A DNA stretch of 13,048 nucleotides from the NCBI GenBank assembly GCA_027622355.1, contig JAQBZT010000046.1, positions 1 to 13,048 on the forward strand. The letters are read 5' to 3'. A model generated the notes under the pieces. It was not told where the DNA came from. It saw only the letters and a list, made by a program, of their open reading frames with translations, and did no database searches. A program made the translations under genes and the position numbers. Shown in pieces: positions 1 to 6,569 of this stretch. Origin of the DNA: a bacterium (GTDB lineage Bacteria > UBA8248). The first letter of the stretch is position 1; every line of letters starts with the position of its first letter.

Positions 1-263
1 GGCGGGCAGCCTGGACAGTCATCCGGGAGGCGCGGTTCGGCCTGGTGGCCGCGGTGCTGGCCGGGTTCGGACGGGTGGTTTCGGAGGTGGGCATCGCCAT
101 GATGCTCGGCGGCAATATCGCGGGCTACACGCGCACCCTGACGACGGCCATCGCGCTGGAGAGCATGAAGGGGGATTTCGGCTACGGGATCGCGCTGGGG
201 CTGGTCCTTCTGGTTATCGTTTTCTCGACGAATCTCGCTTTTCGCTTTCTCCAGAGGTTCTAG
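1..263 (+). CDS. tupB: Tungstate ABC transporter permease, TupB-type (3' end only)
   Basis: The 5' part lies outside the window; the open frame runs in from base 3 with no stop, so the internal GTG at 45 is not a start. The 86 visible residues are the C-terminal end of a BPD-type inner-membrane permease. They hold the conserved cytoplasmic coupling segment (GRVVSEVG, then MMLGGNIAGYTRTLTTAI), which contacts the ATPase, followed by a last hydrophobic helix and a short basic tail (LAFRFLQRF). The wording of the coupling loop resembles TupB/WtpB tungstate permeases rather than ModB. The next gene is an ABC ATPase 6 bp downstream, the usual tupA-tupB-tupC order. Known of the family: high-affinity tungstate uptake for tungsto-enzymes. 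Whether this one prefers tungstate or molybdate cannot be judged from the fragment. Confidence 0.82.
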   Translation, partial: RAAWTVIREARFGLVAAVLAGFGRVVSEVGIAMMLGGNIAGYTRTLTTAIALESMKGDFGYGIALGLVLLVIVFSTNLAFRFLQRF

Positions 264-269
264 GCGGCG

Positions 270-917
270 GTGTTTACTTTTTCCCAGGTCCGGGTGAACT
301 ACAACGAAATTGCCGCGCTCGATGTCGCGTCCCTGGAAATTCCATCCGGCGGGTTGAGCGTGGTGGCGGGGCCGAACGGCTCGGGCAAGACGACGCTCTT
401 GCGCGTGATGGCCGGCCTGCAGCCGCTCAGCGGAGGAGAAGTGCGCTATGGCGGGGAGCGCGTCTTGCTGGGAAGAGGCGGGCTCTCGCACCGCAGGCGG
501 GTGACTTATCTCTCGCAGGATCCGGTTCTCTTCCGCGGCAAGGTGTTTGCCAACGTGACCTACGGCCCGCTCGCGCAAGGGGTGGAGAGCGCGGAAGCCG
601 AGGCCAAGGCCCGGGAGGCGATCGCGCGCACCGGATGTTCCCATCTGGCGGATCGGCGGGTGAACGAGCTCTCCGGCGGAGAGAAAAAGCGCGTGGCGCT
701 GGCCCGCGCGCTGGCGACCGGCGCCGAGGCGCTGCTGCTCGATGAGCCGGAAGTCTCGCTCGATGCGGAACAGACCTTGCGCCTTCGTGAAACGATCGAG
801 ATGCTTGTGGGTACGGGCAAGATGATCGTCATGAGCACTCACCATCTCGATTGGGCCGGTCCGGTGGCGAGCCGCTGCTACCGGCTCTCCTACGGGAAAG
901 TGCTGCCGGGGGAGTGA
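270..917 (+). CDS. tupC: Tungstate ABC transporter ATP-binding protein, TupC-type
   Basis: This 215-residue cytoplasmic ATPase energises the permease encoded just upstream. All nucleotide-binding elements are present: Walker A GPNGSGKT at residues 34-41, Q-loop Gln83 (LSQDPVLF), signature LSGGE at 134-138, Walker B ALLLDEP at 154-160, D-loop SLD at 163-165 and H-loop His191. It is short and ends soon after the core, with no C-terminal TOBE/MOP domain, as is usual for TupC and unlike ModC. The GTG start lies 6 bp after the permease stop with only a weak Shine-Dalgarno, so translation is probably coupled. The last 28 bp overlap the 3' end of the convergent deacetylase gene. The ATPase call is firm; the tungstate assignment rests on the permease fragment. 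Confidence 0.88.
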   Translation: MFTFSQVRVNYNEIAALDVASLEIPSGGLSVVAGPNGSGKTTLLRVMAGLQPLSGGEVRYGGERVLLGRGGLSHRRRVTYLSQDPVLFRGKVFANVTYGPLAQGVESAEAEAKAREAIARTGCSHLADRRVNELSGGEKKRVALARALATGAEALLLDEPEVSLDAEQTLRLRETIEMLVGTGKMIVMSTHHLDWAGPVASRCYRLSYGKVLPGE

Positions 918-1633
918 TACAAGCCCCCGAACAGATCGGCTTCCAGGGGGCCGCCTTTCCATTCCGGGTAAAGACGGATGTAGTAGTCCACCCCTCCCAT
1001 GCCGGCCGGAGTGAGGCGGGCGTAGTCCGTGTGTCTTCTCTGGCTTTTGTGGCAATCCTCGGCGGCGGTGCGCACGGCGGCATGGGCGCGGGCGTCGATG
1101 ACGGTGGTGAAGTCGTTCCGGAAGATGAGGTCGGGCCGCTGGAGCGCTTCTTTCCGGTGGGCGGGGGTGGTGCGCCAGTAAAGACGGGGCAGTCCGTTTT
1201 CGCCGGCCTTTTTTTTGTACTCGAAAAAGGCCTGTGTGGTCCAGCGGCTGATGGCCACGTGGTCCGTGTGGCCGGTGATGCCGTCCTCGCCGAAGGTGAC
1301 GATCACCGAGGGGCGGAAGCGGCCGATGGCTTCCCGGACCATCCGAATGCCGGTTTCATCCGGAATGTCCGCGAGGCCGCCGTCGGGAAGATTCCACAGC
1401 GCGAGTCCGGCGATGCCCAGCACCCGGCAGGCGGCGCGGAGCTCGGCCTCCCGCACGGGCCCGAGGCGGTCCGCGGGGCACCGGCCGTTCGTCTCGCCAG
1501 CCTCGCCCCGGGTGGCGGTGAGGAGGTCTATCCGGGTGCCCCTTGCGGCGTAGTGGGCGATCGTCGCCGGGTTCCCGAAGGATTCATCGTCTGGATGTGC
1601 ATATATGTGGAGGATTTGAAGGGGCCGCGGCAT
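890..1633 (-). CDS. PIG-L / LmbE family zinc-dependent deacetylase
   Basis: A 247-residue protein of the PIG-L/LmbE fold, which removes N-acetyl groups from GlcNAc-type substrates (GlcNAc-PI, GlcNAc-malate in bacillithiol synthesis, GlcNAc-inositol in mycothiol synthesis). The N-terminal motif AHPDDE is at residues 12-17 and the second metal motif GHTDH at 121-125, so His13, Asp16 and His125 are the likely zinc ligands and the acidic pair supplies the catalytic base. No signal peptide is visible. I chose ATG 1633 because GGAG sits 7 nt upstream; a TTG ten codons earlier (1663) has no comparable site. No thiol-biosynthesis partner or glycosyltransferase is nearby, so the substrate is open; a BshB-like role is only a possibility. 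It is divergent from dnaN, and its end overlaps tupC by 28 bp. Confidence 0.87.
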   Translation of the reverse strand: MPRPLQILHIYAHPDDESFGNPATIAHYAARGTRIDLLTATRGEAGETNGRCPADRLGPVREAELRAACRVLGIAGLALWNLPDGGLADIPDETGIRMVREAIGRFRPSVIVTFGEDGITGHTDHVAISRWTTQAFFEYKKKAGENGLPRLYWRTTPAHRKEALQRPDLIFRNDFTTVIDARAHAAVRTAAEDCHKSQRRHTDYARLTPAGMGGVDYYIRLYPEWKGGPLEADLFGGLYHSPGSTFP

Positions 1634-1750
1634 GCGGGCGCTCCAGCGAAAGTGTTTCGGCAAAGTGAAACGTCAACATTTCTCGTGGGTTAGCCTCGGG
1701 TCCGTCTTTCCGCTTCCAGGGCCGGCTCCCCGGATCTCGCGGCGGCCCAC

Positions 1751-1779
1751 TTGCCCCCGAAGGTCCTTTGGTTTATAGG
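1751..1779 (+). promoter_or_regulatory. Candidate sigma-70 promoter for dnaN
   Basis: TTGCCC (1751-1756) and TATAGG (1774-1779) are separated by 17 bp, each matching four of six consensus bases. Transcription would start near 1786 and give a leader of about 97 nt that contains the inverted repeat at 1808-1841. Seen by eye only. Confidence 0.35.
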
Positions 1780-1807
1780 GAGAAGTGCCCGAAAATCTCA
1801 ACCGCCG

Positions 1808-1841
1808 CAACTCACGCAGGGACTGTGTGGCGCGTGAGTTG
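1808..1841. repeat. 10-bp perfect inverted repeat upstream of dnaN
   Basis: CAACTCACGC (1808-1817) and GCGTGAGTTG (1832-1841) are exact reverse complements around a 14-nt spacer. The right arm ends 41 bp before the dnaN start codon. No T-run follows, so it is not a classical terminator. It could be an operator for a dimeric regulator or a stem-loop in the dnaN leader. Confidence 0.6.
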
Positions 1842-1882
1842 TCTTCAAATCCGGAGTTTTTCGGTTACCTCGGGAGGCCGAC

Positions 1883-2983
1883 GTGGAGATAGTCATTCAG
1901 CGGGATGTGCTCCACCGGGCGCTGCAAAGCGTCCAGGGAGTGGTGGAGTCGCGAAGCAGCGCGATGCCGATTCTGCAGAACGCCCTCATTTCCACAGAAG
2001 GGAAGAAGAATATCCTCGTTCAGGGGACGAACCTGGACATCGGGTTGCGCGGTGTTTTCGAGGCCGAAGTCCGCAAGGGCGGCTCGATCACGCTGAACGC
2101 GCGGAAGCTTTTCGATATCGTCCGCGAGCTTCCCGATGCCGAGGTGCACATCACGGAGCAGGAAGGGCAATGGGTCCGCCTGGAGTGCGCGCGGGCGAAT
2201 TTCCGGTTTCCGGGTCTTCCTTCCTCGGAGTTTCCCAGCATCCCCGAGGCGGACGAGGACAAGTCCCAGTCGCTCTCCTCGGAAGTGTTCTTGGAGATGA
2301 TCCGCAAGACGATGTTCGCGATTTCCACCGACGAGACCCGGTACACCTACAACGGCGTATACATGGAGACGGAGGGGAAGAATCTCCGTCTGGTCGCCAC
2401 CGACGGCCACAGGCTTGCCTTGATCGAAAGAGAGTGCCCGGGCGTTGTCCTGAAGGAGGGCGTAATCGTCCACAAGAAGGCGCTGGGGGAGTTGGTGAAG
2501 CTCCTGGCGGAGGTGGAGGGAGATGTTCAGATCGCCCTGAAGGGAAGCCACGTGATTTTCCGCATGGGGGACTTGGAGCTTTCCGCCCGCCTCATAGACG
2601 GCCAGTTCCCGAACTACAAACAGGTGATTCCCGAGGGAAACGAGAGCCGGATCCAGGTGGATCGGGAGCAGCTGGTTCACGCTCTTCGCCGCGTGTCGCT
2701 TCTCTCCAGCGAAACCCGGATGGTGAAGTTTGTTTTTGGGGAAGGCCAACTTGTATTGACGACGAACGGTTCGGAATCCGGCGAGGCCCAGGAAGTGCTC
2801 GAGTCGGATTACTCGGGAAAAGAGCTGGTGATCGGTTTTAATTCCCGTTACTGTCTGGAAGCGCTGAACATTTTAGAGGACTCTCACATATTCTTTGAAC
2901 TGAAGGATTCCCTGAGTCCTGGTATTATTATCCCTTCCGAGCTGAAGAATTATACCTATGTGCTCATGCCGATGCGCGTGTAA
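1883..2983 (+). CDS. dnaN: DNA polymerase III beta subunit (sliding clamp)
   Basis: A 366-residue clamp subunit that dimerises into a ring around DNA and tethers the replicative polymerase. The length is normal, with three clamp domains at about residues 1-120, 128-248 and 250-366. Recognisable family segments are SAMPILQNALI near 26-36, the well-conserved TDGHRLAL at 173-180, FPNYKQVIP at 242-250 and the C-terminal YVLMPMRV, part of the pocket that binds clamp-binding peptides. The GTG start at 1883 is supported by GGGAGG ending 5 nt upstream. The context is unusual: the neighbours are a divergent deacetylase and an XRE regulator, not dnaA, recF or gyrB. A 5' stem-loop (1808-1841) lies in the probable leader. 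No strong terminator follows; only a 4-bp stem before CTTTTT (about 3085-3102) is visible. Confidence 0.97.
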   Translation: MEIVIQRDVLHRALQSVQGVVESRSSAMPILQNALISTEGKKNILVQGTNLDIGLRGVFEAEVRKGGSITLNARKLFDIVRELPDAEVHITEQEGQWVRLECARANFRFPGLPSSEFPSIPEADEDKSQSLSSEVFLEMIRKTMFAISTDETRYTYNGVYMETEGKNLRLVATDGHRLALIERECPGVVLKEGVIVHKKALGELVKLLAEVEGDVQIALKGSHVIFRMGDLELSARLIDGQFPNYKQVIPEGNESRIQVDREQLVHALRRVSLLSSETRMVKFVFGEGQLVLTTNGSESGEAQEVLESDYSGKELVIGFNSRYCLEALNILEDSHIFFELKDSLSPGIIIPSELKNYTYVLMPMRV

Positions 2984-3182
2984 TCCTGAACCAAAGATAT
3001 AGACAATTGCATTCGCCAGTGATATGTTTTGCCCGCCTTGACCGATTGGTAGCAAGGTAACAGGGAAACTTCGGATTGTAGTATTCCCTCTCGGGGCTTT
3101 TTGGAAATGAGTTCCCGCGCCTGTTGTTCAGGGCGGGGTGTTAAGTCCTGTCAATTTTTCGATGTGAGGTAACGCAAAAATC

Positions 3183-3830
3183 ATGGTAAGGAAACGTGCA
3201 TCAACGGATTTAAAGACCCCGGACAACGCGAAGAAAAATGTAAAAACAAGGAAAAAAGATCAAAATAGCCTGGTCTATGAGGTTCGGATCGGCGAGAAGG
3301 TCAGGCAGCTGAGAAAGAGCAAGGGTTTGTCGATCCAGAAACTGGCAGACTTGTCGGGGGTATCTCCCGCGGGCGTTTACAAAATAGAAACCAATGGGAT
3401 GGTGCCGACGGTGACGACACTGGTGAAGCTGGCCAGGGCGCTGGAACGTCGCGTGACCTATTTCATGGAAGAGGACACCGATCTTCCCGAAGTGAGCGTC
3501 ATCCGGAAGAAGGAGCGGACGATGCTGGCGAGCGGTCAGGAGGGGAAAACAGAGGTTCTGACCGAAAAACTCCGCCGGGGAACCTTCGAGGGACTCTACC
3601 GGACGCTCGAATCCGGCGCCCGGACCCGGAACGTGACGGCCCATGCCGGGGAAGAGCATCTGGTCTATTGCCTCAAGGGCGAACTCTCCATTTTTCGCGG
3701 CGAGGAAACTTTTCGCCTGAAAGAGGGCGACGCGCTGCATTGCCAATCGAACGGGCATCTGCATTTCGAGAACAAGGGAAAGTCGGCCGCCCAATTTCTC
3801 CTGGTGCACGCGCCGCTTTCCTCGAACTGA
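3183..3830 (+). CDS. XRE-family transcriptional regulator with C-terminal cupin domain
   Basis: A 215-residue cytoplasmic DNA-binding protein in three parts. Residues 1-30 are a lysine-rich, probably disordered tail encoded by AT-rich DNA unlike the rest of the gene. Residues 36-92 are an XRE helix-turn-helix (IGEKVRQLRKSKGLSIQKLA, then SGVSPAGVYKIE). Residues about 138-212 are a cupin beta-barrel (HAGEEHLVYCLKGELSIF, then LKEGDALHC). Regulators of this build (SutR/PuuR-like) generally sense a small molecule in the cupin and control neighbouring catabolic or transport genes. The MFS transporter 82 bp downstream on the same strand is the obvious candidate target. ATG 3183 has GAGGT 12 nt upstream, a long spacing, so the start is less certain than the domains. 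The 199-bp region before it holds no gene I can recognise. Confidence 0.85.
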   Translation: MVRKRASTDLKTPDNAKKNVKTRKKDQNSLVYEVRIGEKVRQLRKSKGLSIQKLADLSGVSPAGVYKIETNGMVPTVTTLVKLARALERRVTYFMEEDTDLPEVSVIRKKERTMLASGQEGKTEVLTEKLRRGTFEGLYRTLESGARTRNVTAHAGEEHLVYCLKGELSIFRGEETFRLKEGDALHCQSNGHLHFENKGKSAAQFLLVHAPLSSN

Positions 3831-3865
3831 TTCGAGGTTGCCGAGAAGCCGGTCTTTTCCCGTTC

Positions 3866-3882
3866 ATGGGCGCGGCGCCCGT
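3866..3882. repeat. GC-rich inverted repeat between regulator and MFS gene
   Basis: GGGCGC (3868-3873) and GCGCCC (3875-3880) are perfect complements around one G, with an A-T and a G-T pair outside. It lies 30 bp before the MFS start codon. It could be an operator or a hairpin controlling read-through; no T-run follows. Confidence 0.35.
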
Positions 3883-3912
3883 CCTTTCGATTGACGTGAG
3901 GGACAACCGGGA

Positions 3913-5163
3913 ATGAAGGGCTGGTTTTCTCCGCAGCTTCCGGAAAGCGACCCCCGGTATTACGGATGGCTGGTGGTGGGAACCACTTTTTTCACTTTGG
4001 CCATCGGCGGCTCCATCGTCGGCACTTTTCCAGTTTTTTACGTCGCCTTTCTCGATGAGTTCGGATGGTCGCGGGCGGATACGGCGCTTGCGTTCTCCGC
4101 CTCGATGGTGACGTTCGCCCTTTCCGCCGGGGCGATTGGCGCCCTCATTGACCGATGGGGGCCGCGCCGGGTGATACCCGCCGGCATCGGGGTGCTTGCG
4201 GCGGGCCTCGCCCTCATGTCCACCCTTTCGAATCTTCCCGCCCTGTATGTGTATTACGGCCTCGTCGTGGCGCTGGGCGTCACGCTGATCGGCTTCATCC
4301 CCACGAGCGCCGTCGTGCACAGCTGGTTCCTGCGCCGCCGCAGCACGGCCCTCGGCCTGGCCCTCTCGGGAAGAAGTTTCGGGAATTTTGTCATGATTCC
4401 CCTGGCGGCCTACCTGATCGGATGGGTCGGCTGGCGCAGCGCGTACCTGCTTTTGGGGGCGGGCATTTTCATCCTCCTTTTTCCCCTGAATTTCGCCTTT
4501 CACCGGCCGGTGCCGGCGGTCACCAAAAAGGCTGCATCCCAGAGCGGCGAGGAGGACTGGACGCTGCTGCGGGCGCTCTCCAACAGTACGTTCTGGCTGC
4601 TTTTTCTGGCGGGTATTTTTGCGGGAGTCTCCTTCAGCATCGTCGGCGTCCACCAGGTGGCGCACATGGTGGATGTGGGCATCTCCCGGATCGCGGCGGC
4701 CTCTTTTCTGGGCGGCATGGCGGTACTGCGGGCGATGGGCGGCATCGGCGGCGGCTGGCTGGCTGATCGCACCGGCAGAAGCAGTGCCTATGTGTTGAGT
4801 ACCCTTTTCGGGATGCTGGGCATTTTGTGCCTGATGTGGCTCACGGCGGGGCGATTGTATCTGGCCTATTTTTTTATTTTTTTCTACGGCCTGGGCGCGG
4901 GCGCGCGGGCGACTGTTTTCGTTTCGCTGAAGGCGGATGCATTTCCGGGCAGAAGCTTCGGAAAGATCCTGGGCTTCAGCCAGATGGGCTCCGGGCTGGC
5001 CTCGGGCGTCGGGCCCTGGCTGGCCGGCTACCTTTTCGATGTCCAAGGGAACTATCAGAGCGCGTTCTGGCTCACGCTGGCCATGAATGTGTTCACGGTC
5101 ATCGCAGTCCTGATGGGCATCCGCCCGGCGCGAAAACCCCAGGCATCCCGGATCCGCGCCTAG
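3913..5163 (+). CDS. MFS transporter, monocarboxylate / oxalate-formate antiporter-like
   Basis: A 416-residue inner-membrane transporter of normal MFS length with about 12 hydrophobic segments, the first starting near residue 18 (YYGWLVVGTTFFTLAIGG). The MFS loop 2-3 motif is DRWGPRRV at 80-87 and its second-half echo is ADRTGRSSAY at 284-293. The halves are joined by a hydrophilic loop at about 196-218. The RYYGWLVV opening and the VHSWFLRRRSTALGLALSG segment at 135-153 are typical of the monocarboxylate/OFA branch, which moves small carboxylates. GAGGGA 9 nt before the ATG is a good ribosome site. It is probably co-transcribed with or regulated by the XRE-cupin gene upstream. Its stop overlaps the convergent kinase-like gene by 4 bp. 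The substrate cannot be read from sequence. Confidence 0.88.
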   Translation: MKGWFSPQLPESDPRYYGWLVVGTTFFTLAIGGSIVGTFPVFYVAFLDEFGWSRADTALAFSASMVTFALSAGAIGALIDRWGPRRVIPAGIGVLAAGLALMSTLSNLPALYVYYGLVVALGVTLIGFIPTSAVVHSWFLRRRSTALGLALSGRSFGNFVMIPLAAYLIGWVGWRSAYLLLGAGIFILLFPLNFAFHRPVPAVTKKAASQSGEEDWTLLRALSNSTFWLLFLAGIFAGVSFSIVGVHQVAHMVDVGISRIAAASFLGGMAVLRAMGGIGGGWLADRTGRSSAYVLSTLFGMLGILCLMWLTAGRLYLAYFFIFFYGLGAGARATVFVSLKADAFPGRSFGKILGFSQMGSGLASGVGPWLAGYLFDVQGNYQSAFWLTLAMNVFTVIAVLMGIRPARKPQASRIRA

Positions 5164-5744
5164 GCGGGGCGCTGCTCCGGCAGGCCCATGGCTTTCTGGA
5201 AAGCGTCGATCAAAAGCGCGACCGCCGCTTCGTGAGAGAGTTGATCGAGATTGATGACCAGGTGGTAGTGCATGGGGTCGGCGAAGTTCGCCGAGAAAAA
5301 GTATTGCGAGAAAAGGCTTTGATCCCGATCGGCCTGATGAACGCTTTCCTCGGCCCCGGAGCGCGACATGCCGGAAGAGTCCATCAGATAGCGGACGCGC
5401 GAATTGGTCGTCCCGATAATCCGCACGTGAAAGGTGTCTTTCCGGTCCTTATGGAGGGTCTGGCCGCCCCAGCCGCCGAAGACGACATCGCCGGCGTCCG
5501 CCTCTTCCCGCATCGTTTCGCGGATTTTCTCCATGAGTTTTTCGCGGTCGATTTTGAACAGGCGTTCGAAAAATGTCGGGGCTCTTCCTTCAAAGCGGTC
5601 CAGATCGACATCCAGGCCCTTTTCCCGGATTTTCTGGGTCAACTCTTCGCGGAAGATAAACCTGTATCCGAGGCGATCGGCTACTTCGCGGGCAATCTTC
5701 ATGCCGCCCGTCCCGTATTCGCGGGAAACCGTAATGACGGCCAT
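5160..5744 (-). CDS. Cytidylate-kinase-like family protein
   Basis: A 194-residue cytoplasmic protein of the cytidylate-kinase-like P-loop family, whose members mostly lack an assigned substrate. The N-terminal signature ITVSREYGTGGMKIAREVA (residues 4-22) is the family's glycine-rich loop and, as in relatives, is not a canonical GxxxxGK[ST] Walker A. Later landmarks are DVVFGGWGGQTL at 86-97, the RIIG strand at 108-111 and YHLVINLDQLS at 160-170. I chose ATG 5744 because AAAGGAG lies 7 nt upstream and the family's opening residues start there; the same frame stays open further upstream, but that translation is proline/arginine-rich and unlike the family. The gene stands alone, convergent with the MFS gene (4-bp overlap) and divergent from 5996-6562. 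A true CMP kinase role is doubtful, because such proteins usually exist beside a standard Cmk. Confidence 0.83.
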   Translation of the reverse strand: MAVITVSREYGTGGMKIAREVADRLGYRFIFREELTQKIREKGLDVDLDRFEGRAPTFFERLFKIDREKLMEKIRETMREEADAGDVVFGGWGGQTLHKDRKDTFHVRIIGTTNSRVRYLMDSSGMSRSGAEESVHQADRDQSLFSQYFFSANFADPMHYHLVINLDQLSHEAAVALLIDAFQKAMGLPEQRPA

Positions 5745-5941
5745 GGGGGAACTCCTTTGTGGGAGGTCGCAATCCCGGTTGCCAGAATGTTTTGCGCTGC
5801 GTACGTATTGAGCCTTATTTTCGTCCGCTTGCCAAGCCACCGTCCGGGAGGAGGAGGGGGGCCGCCGGCGGGCGTATGGCGGAAATTCCTTGCCCCGCAT
5901 GGCTGGAAGGGGAGGGGGCGGACGTTTAAGATGCGCACTTG

Positions 5942-5958
5942 GGGGCCGCACGGGCCCC
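5942..5958. repeat. GC-only hairpin upstream of the 5996 gene
   Basis: GGGGCC (5942-5947) and GGCCCC (5953-5958) can form a 6-bp stem with a 5-nt loop, ending 37 bp before the start codon at 5996. No T-run follows. It may be a leader structure or a by-product of high GC. The rest of the 251-bp divergent region (5745-5995) shows no gene. Confidence 0.25.
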
Positions 5959-5995
5959 GGAAAGCGATTCGCTCCGGCCGGTGAGGGGAGAGGAA

Positions 5996-6562
5996 ATGGG
6001 CGTATCACCCGAGGAGTTGTTGGCCCGCCTGGGGATCCGGACGGAATTTTACGCCGCAGATGACGCGGTCATCTTCGGGGCGGTGAACGACAAGGAGCGG
6101 GCGATCGCTTTTGCCGTCGATCGGCGAAGCGGGAATTTCCGCTGGCGGGTGGAGAACATCTCCGGCTGGGTCATGGCGCCTCCCATCGTGTGGGGCGGGC
6201 TGTGCATTCTGGGAACGAGCGTGGCGGACATGACCCGGCGGGAGGGCGGGGGCAAATTCGCGGCGGTATCCTGGCGGCGCGGCGGCGTGCTCTACGCGTT
6301 CGAGGCCCTGAAGGGAGCGGTCCGCTTTTGGGACGAGCGGACCGGCGTTGTCCGGGAGACGCCGCGGGTGGAAGGGGATATCCTCATTGTCGAGGGGGAG
6401 ATTCGCCTCGGCGGTTTCGAAAACGAAGCGCCCTGGTCCGCCTCGGCCGAGGTCGAGAGCCGCTTCTCGCTGCCGGAAGGGCGGCTGAGGGCCCGCCGCA
6501 TCCGCGGAGAGGCGCCGCCGGGGTATTTCGAGGGAGAGCCCCCTCCCGGGGCGTGGCGCTAG
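5996..6562 (+). CDS. Hypothetical protein with PQQ/beta-propeller-like repeats
   Basis: A 188-residue protein I do not recognise as a named family. Two stretches look like PQQ-type propeller blades: AIAFAVDRRSGNFRWRV at 36-52, continuing to ILGTS near 75, and GVLYAFEALKGAVRFWD at 97-113, continuing to ILIVEGE near 135. Both follow the pattern of an aromatic-containing strand, a turn, a tryptophan or aromatic strand, then a second exposed strand. Two blades are far too few for a closed ring (6-8 needed), so the fold would be incomplete or oligomeric. There is no signal peptide or lipobox, unlike BamB or periplasmic PQQ dehydrogenases. The C-terminal 30 residues are Gly/Pro/Arg-rich. GGGGAGAGGA directly before ATG 5996 supports the start over an in-frame start 57 bp earlier. 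It ends 7 bp before the convergent MBL-fold gene. Confidence 0.6.
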   Translation: MGVSPEELLARLGIRTEFYAADDAVIFGAVNDKERAIAFAVDRRSGNFRWRVENISGWVMAPPIVWGGLCILGTSVADMTRREGGGKFAAVSWRRGGVLYAFEALKGAVRFWDERTGVVRETPRVEGDILIVEGEIRLGGFENEAPWSASAEVESRFSLPEGRLRARRIRGEAPPGYFEGEPPPGAWR

Positions 6563-6569
6563 CGCCGGG

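Noticed and set aside
1768..2841. 357-codon open frame on the plus strand overlapping dnaN in another frame
   Set aside because: Gly/Arg/Pro-rich translation with no motifs; dnaN occupies the region with an unmistakable family match.
3036..3102. Short stems after dnaN that might form a structured RNA or tRNA-like element
   Set aside because: Stems are only 4-6 bp, there is no T-loop consensus, and no cloverleaf can be drawn.
3673..5046. 457-codon open frame on the minus strand opposite the regulator and MFS gene
   Set aside because: The translation is rich in Arg, Gln, Lys and Ala with no domain or membrane pattern, while the plus strand encodes two recognisable proteins. A shadow of high GC.
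5791..5820. Promoter-like pair TTGCGC-N17-TTATTT in the region before the PQQ-like gene
   Set aside because: The -10 element matches only two of six bases; too weak to call.
4827..5984. 385-codon open frame on the plus strand across the MFS 3' end and opposite the kinase-like gene
   Set aside because: It lies antisense to a protein with a clear family signature and has no recognisable content.
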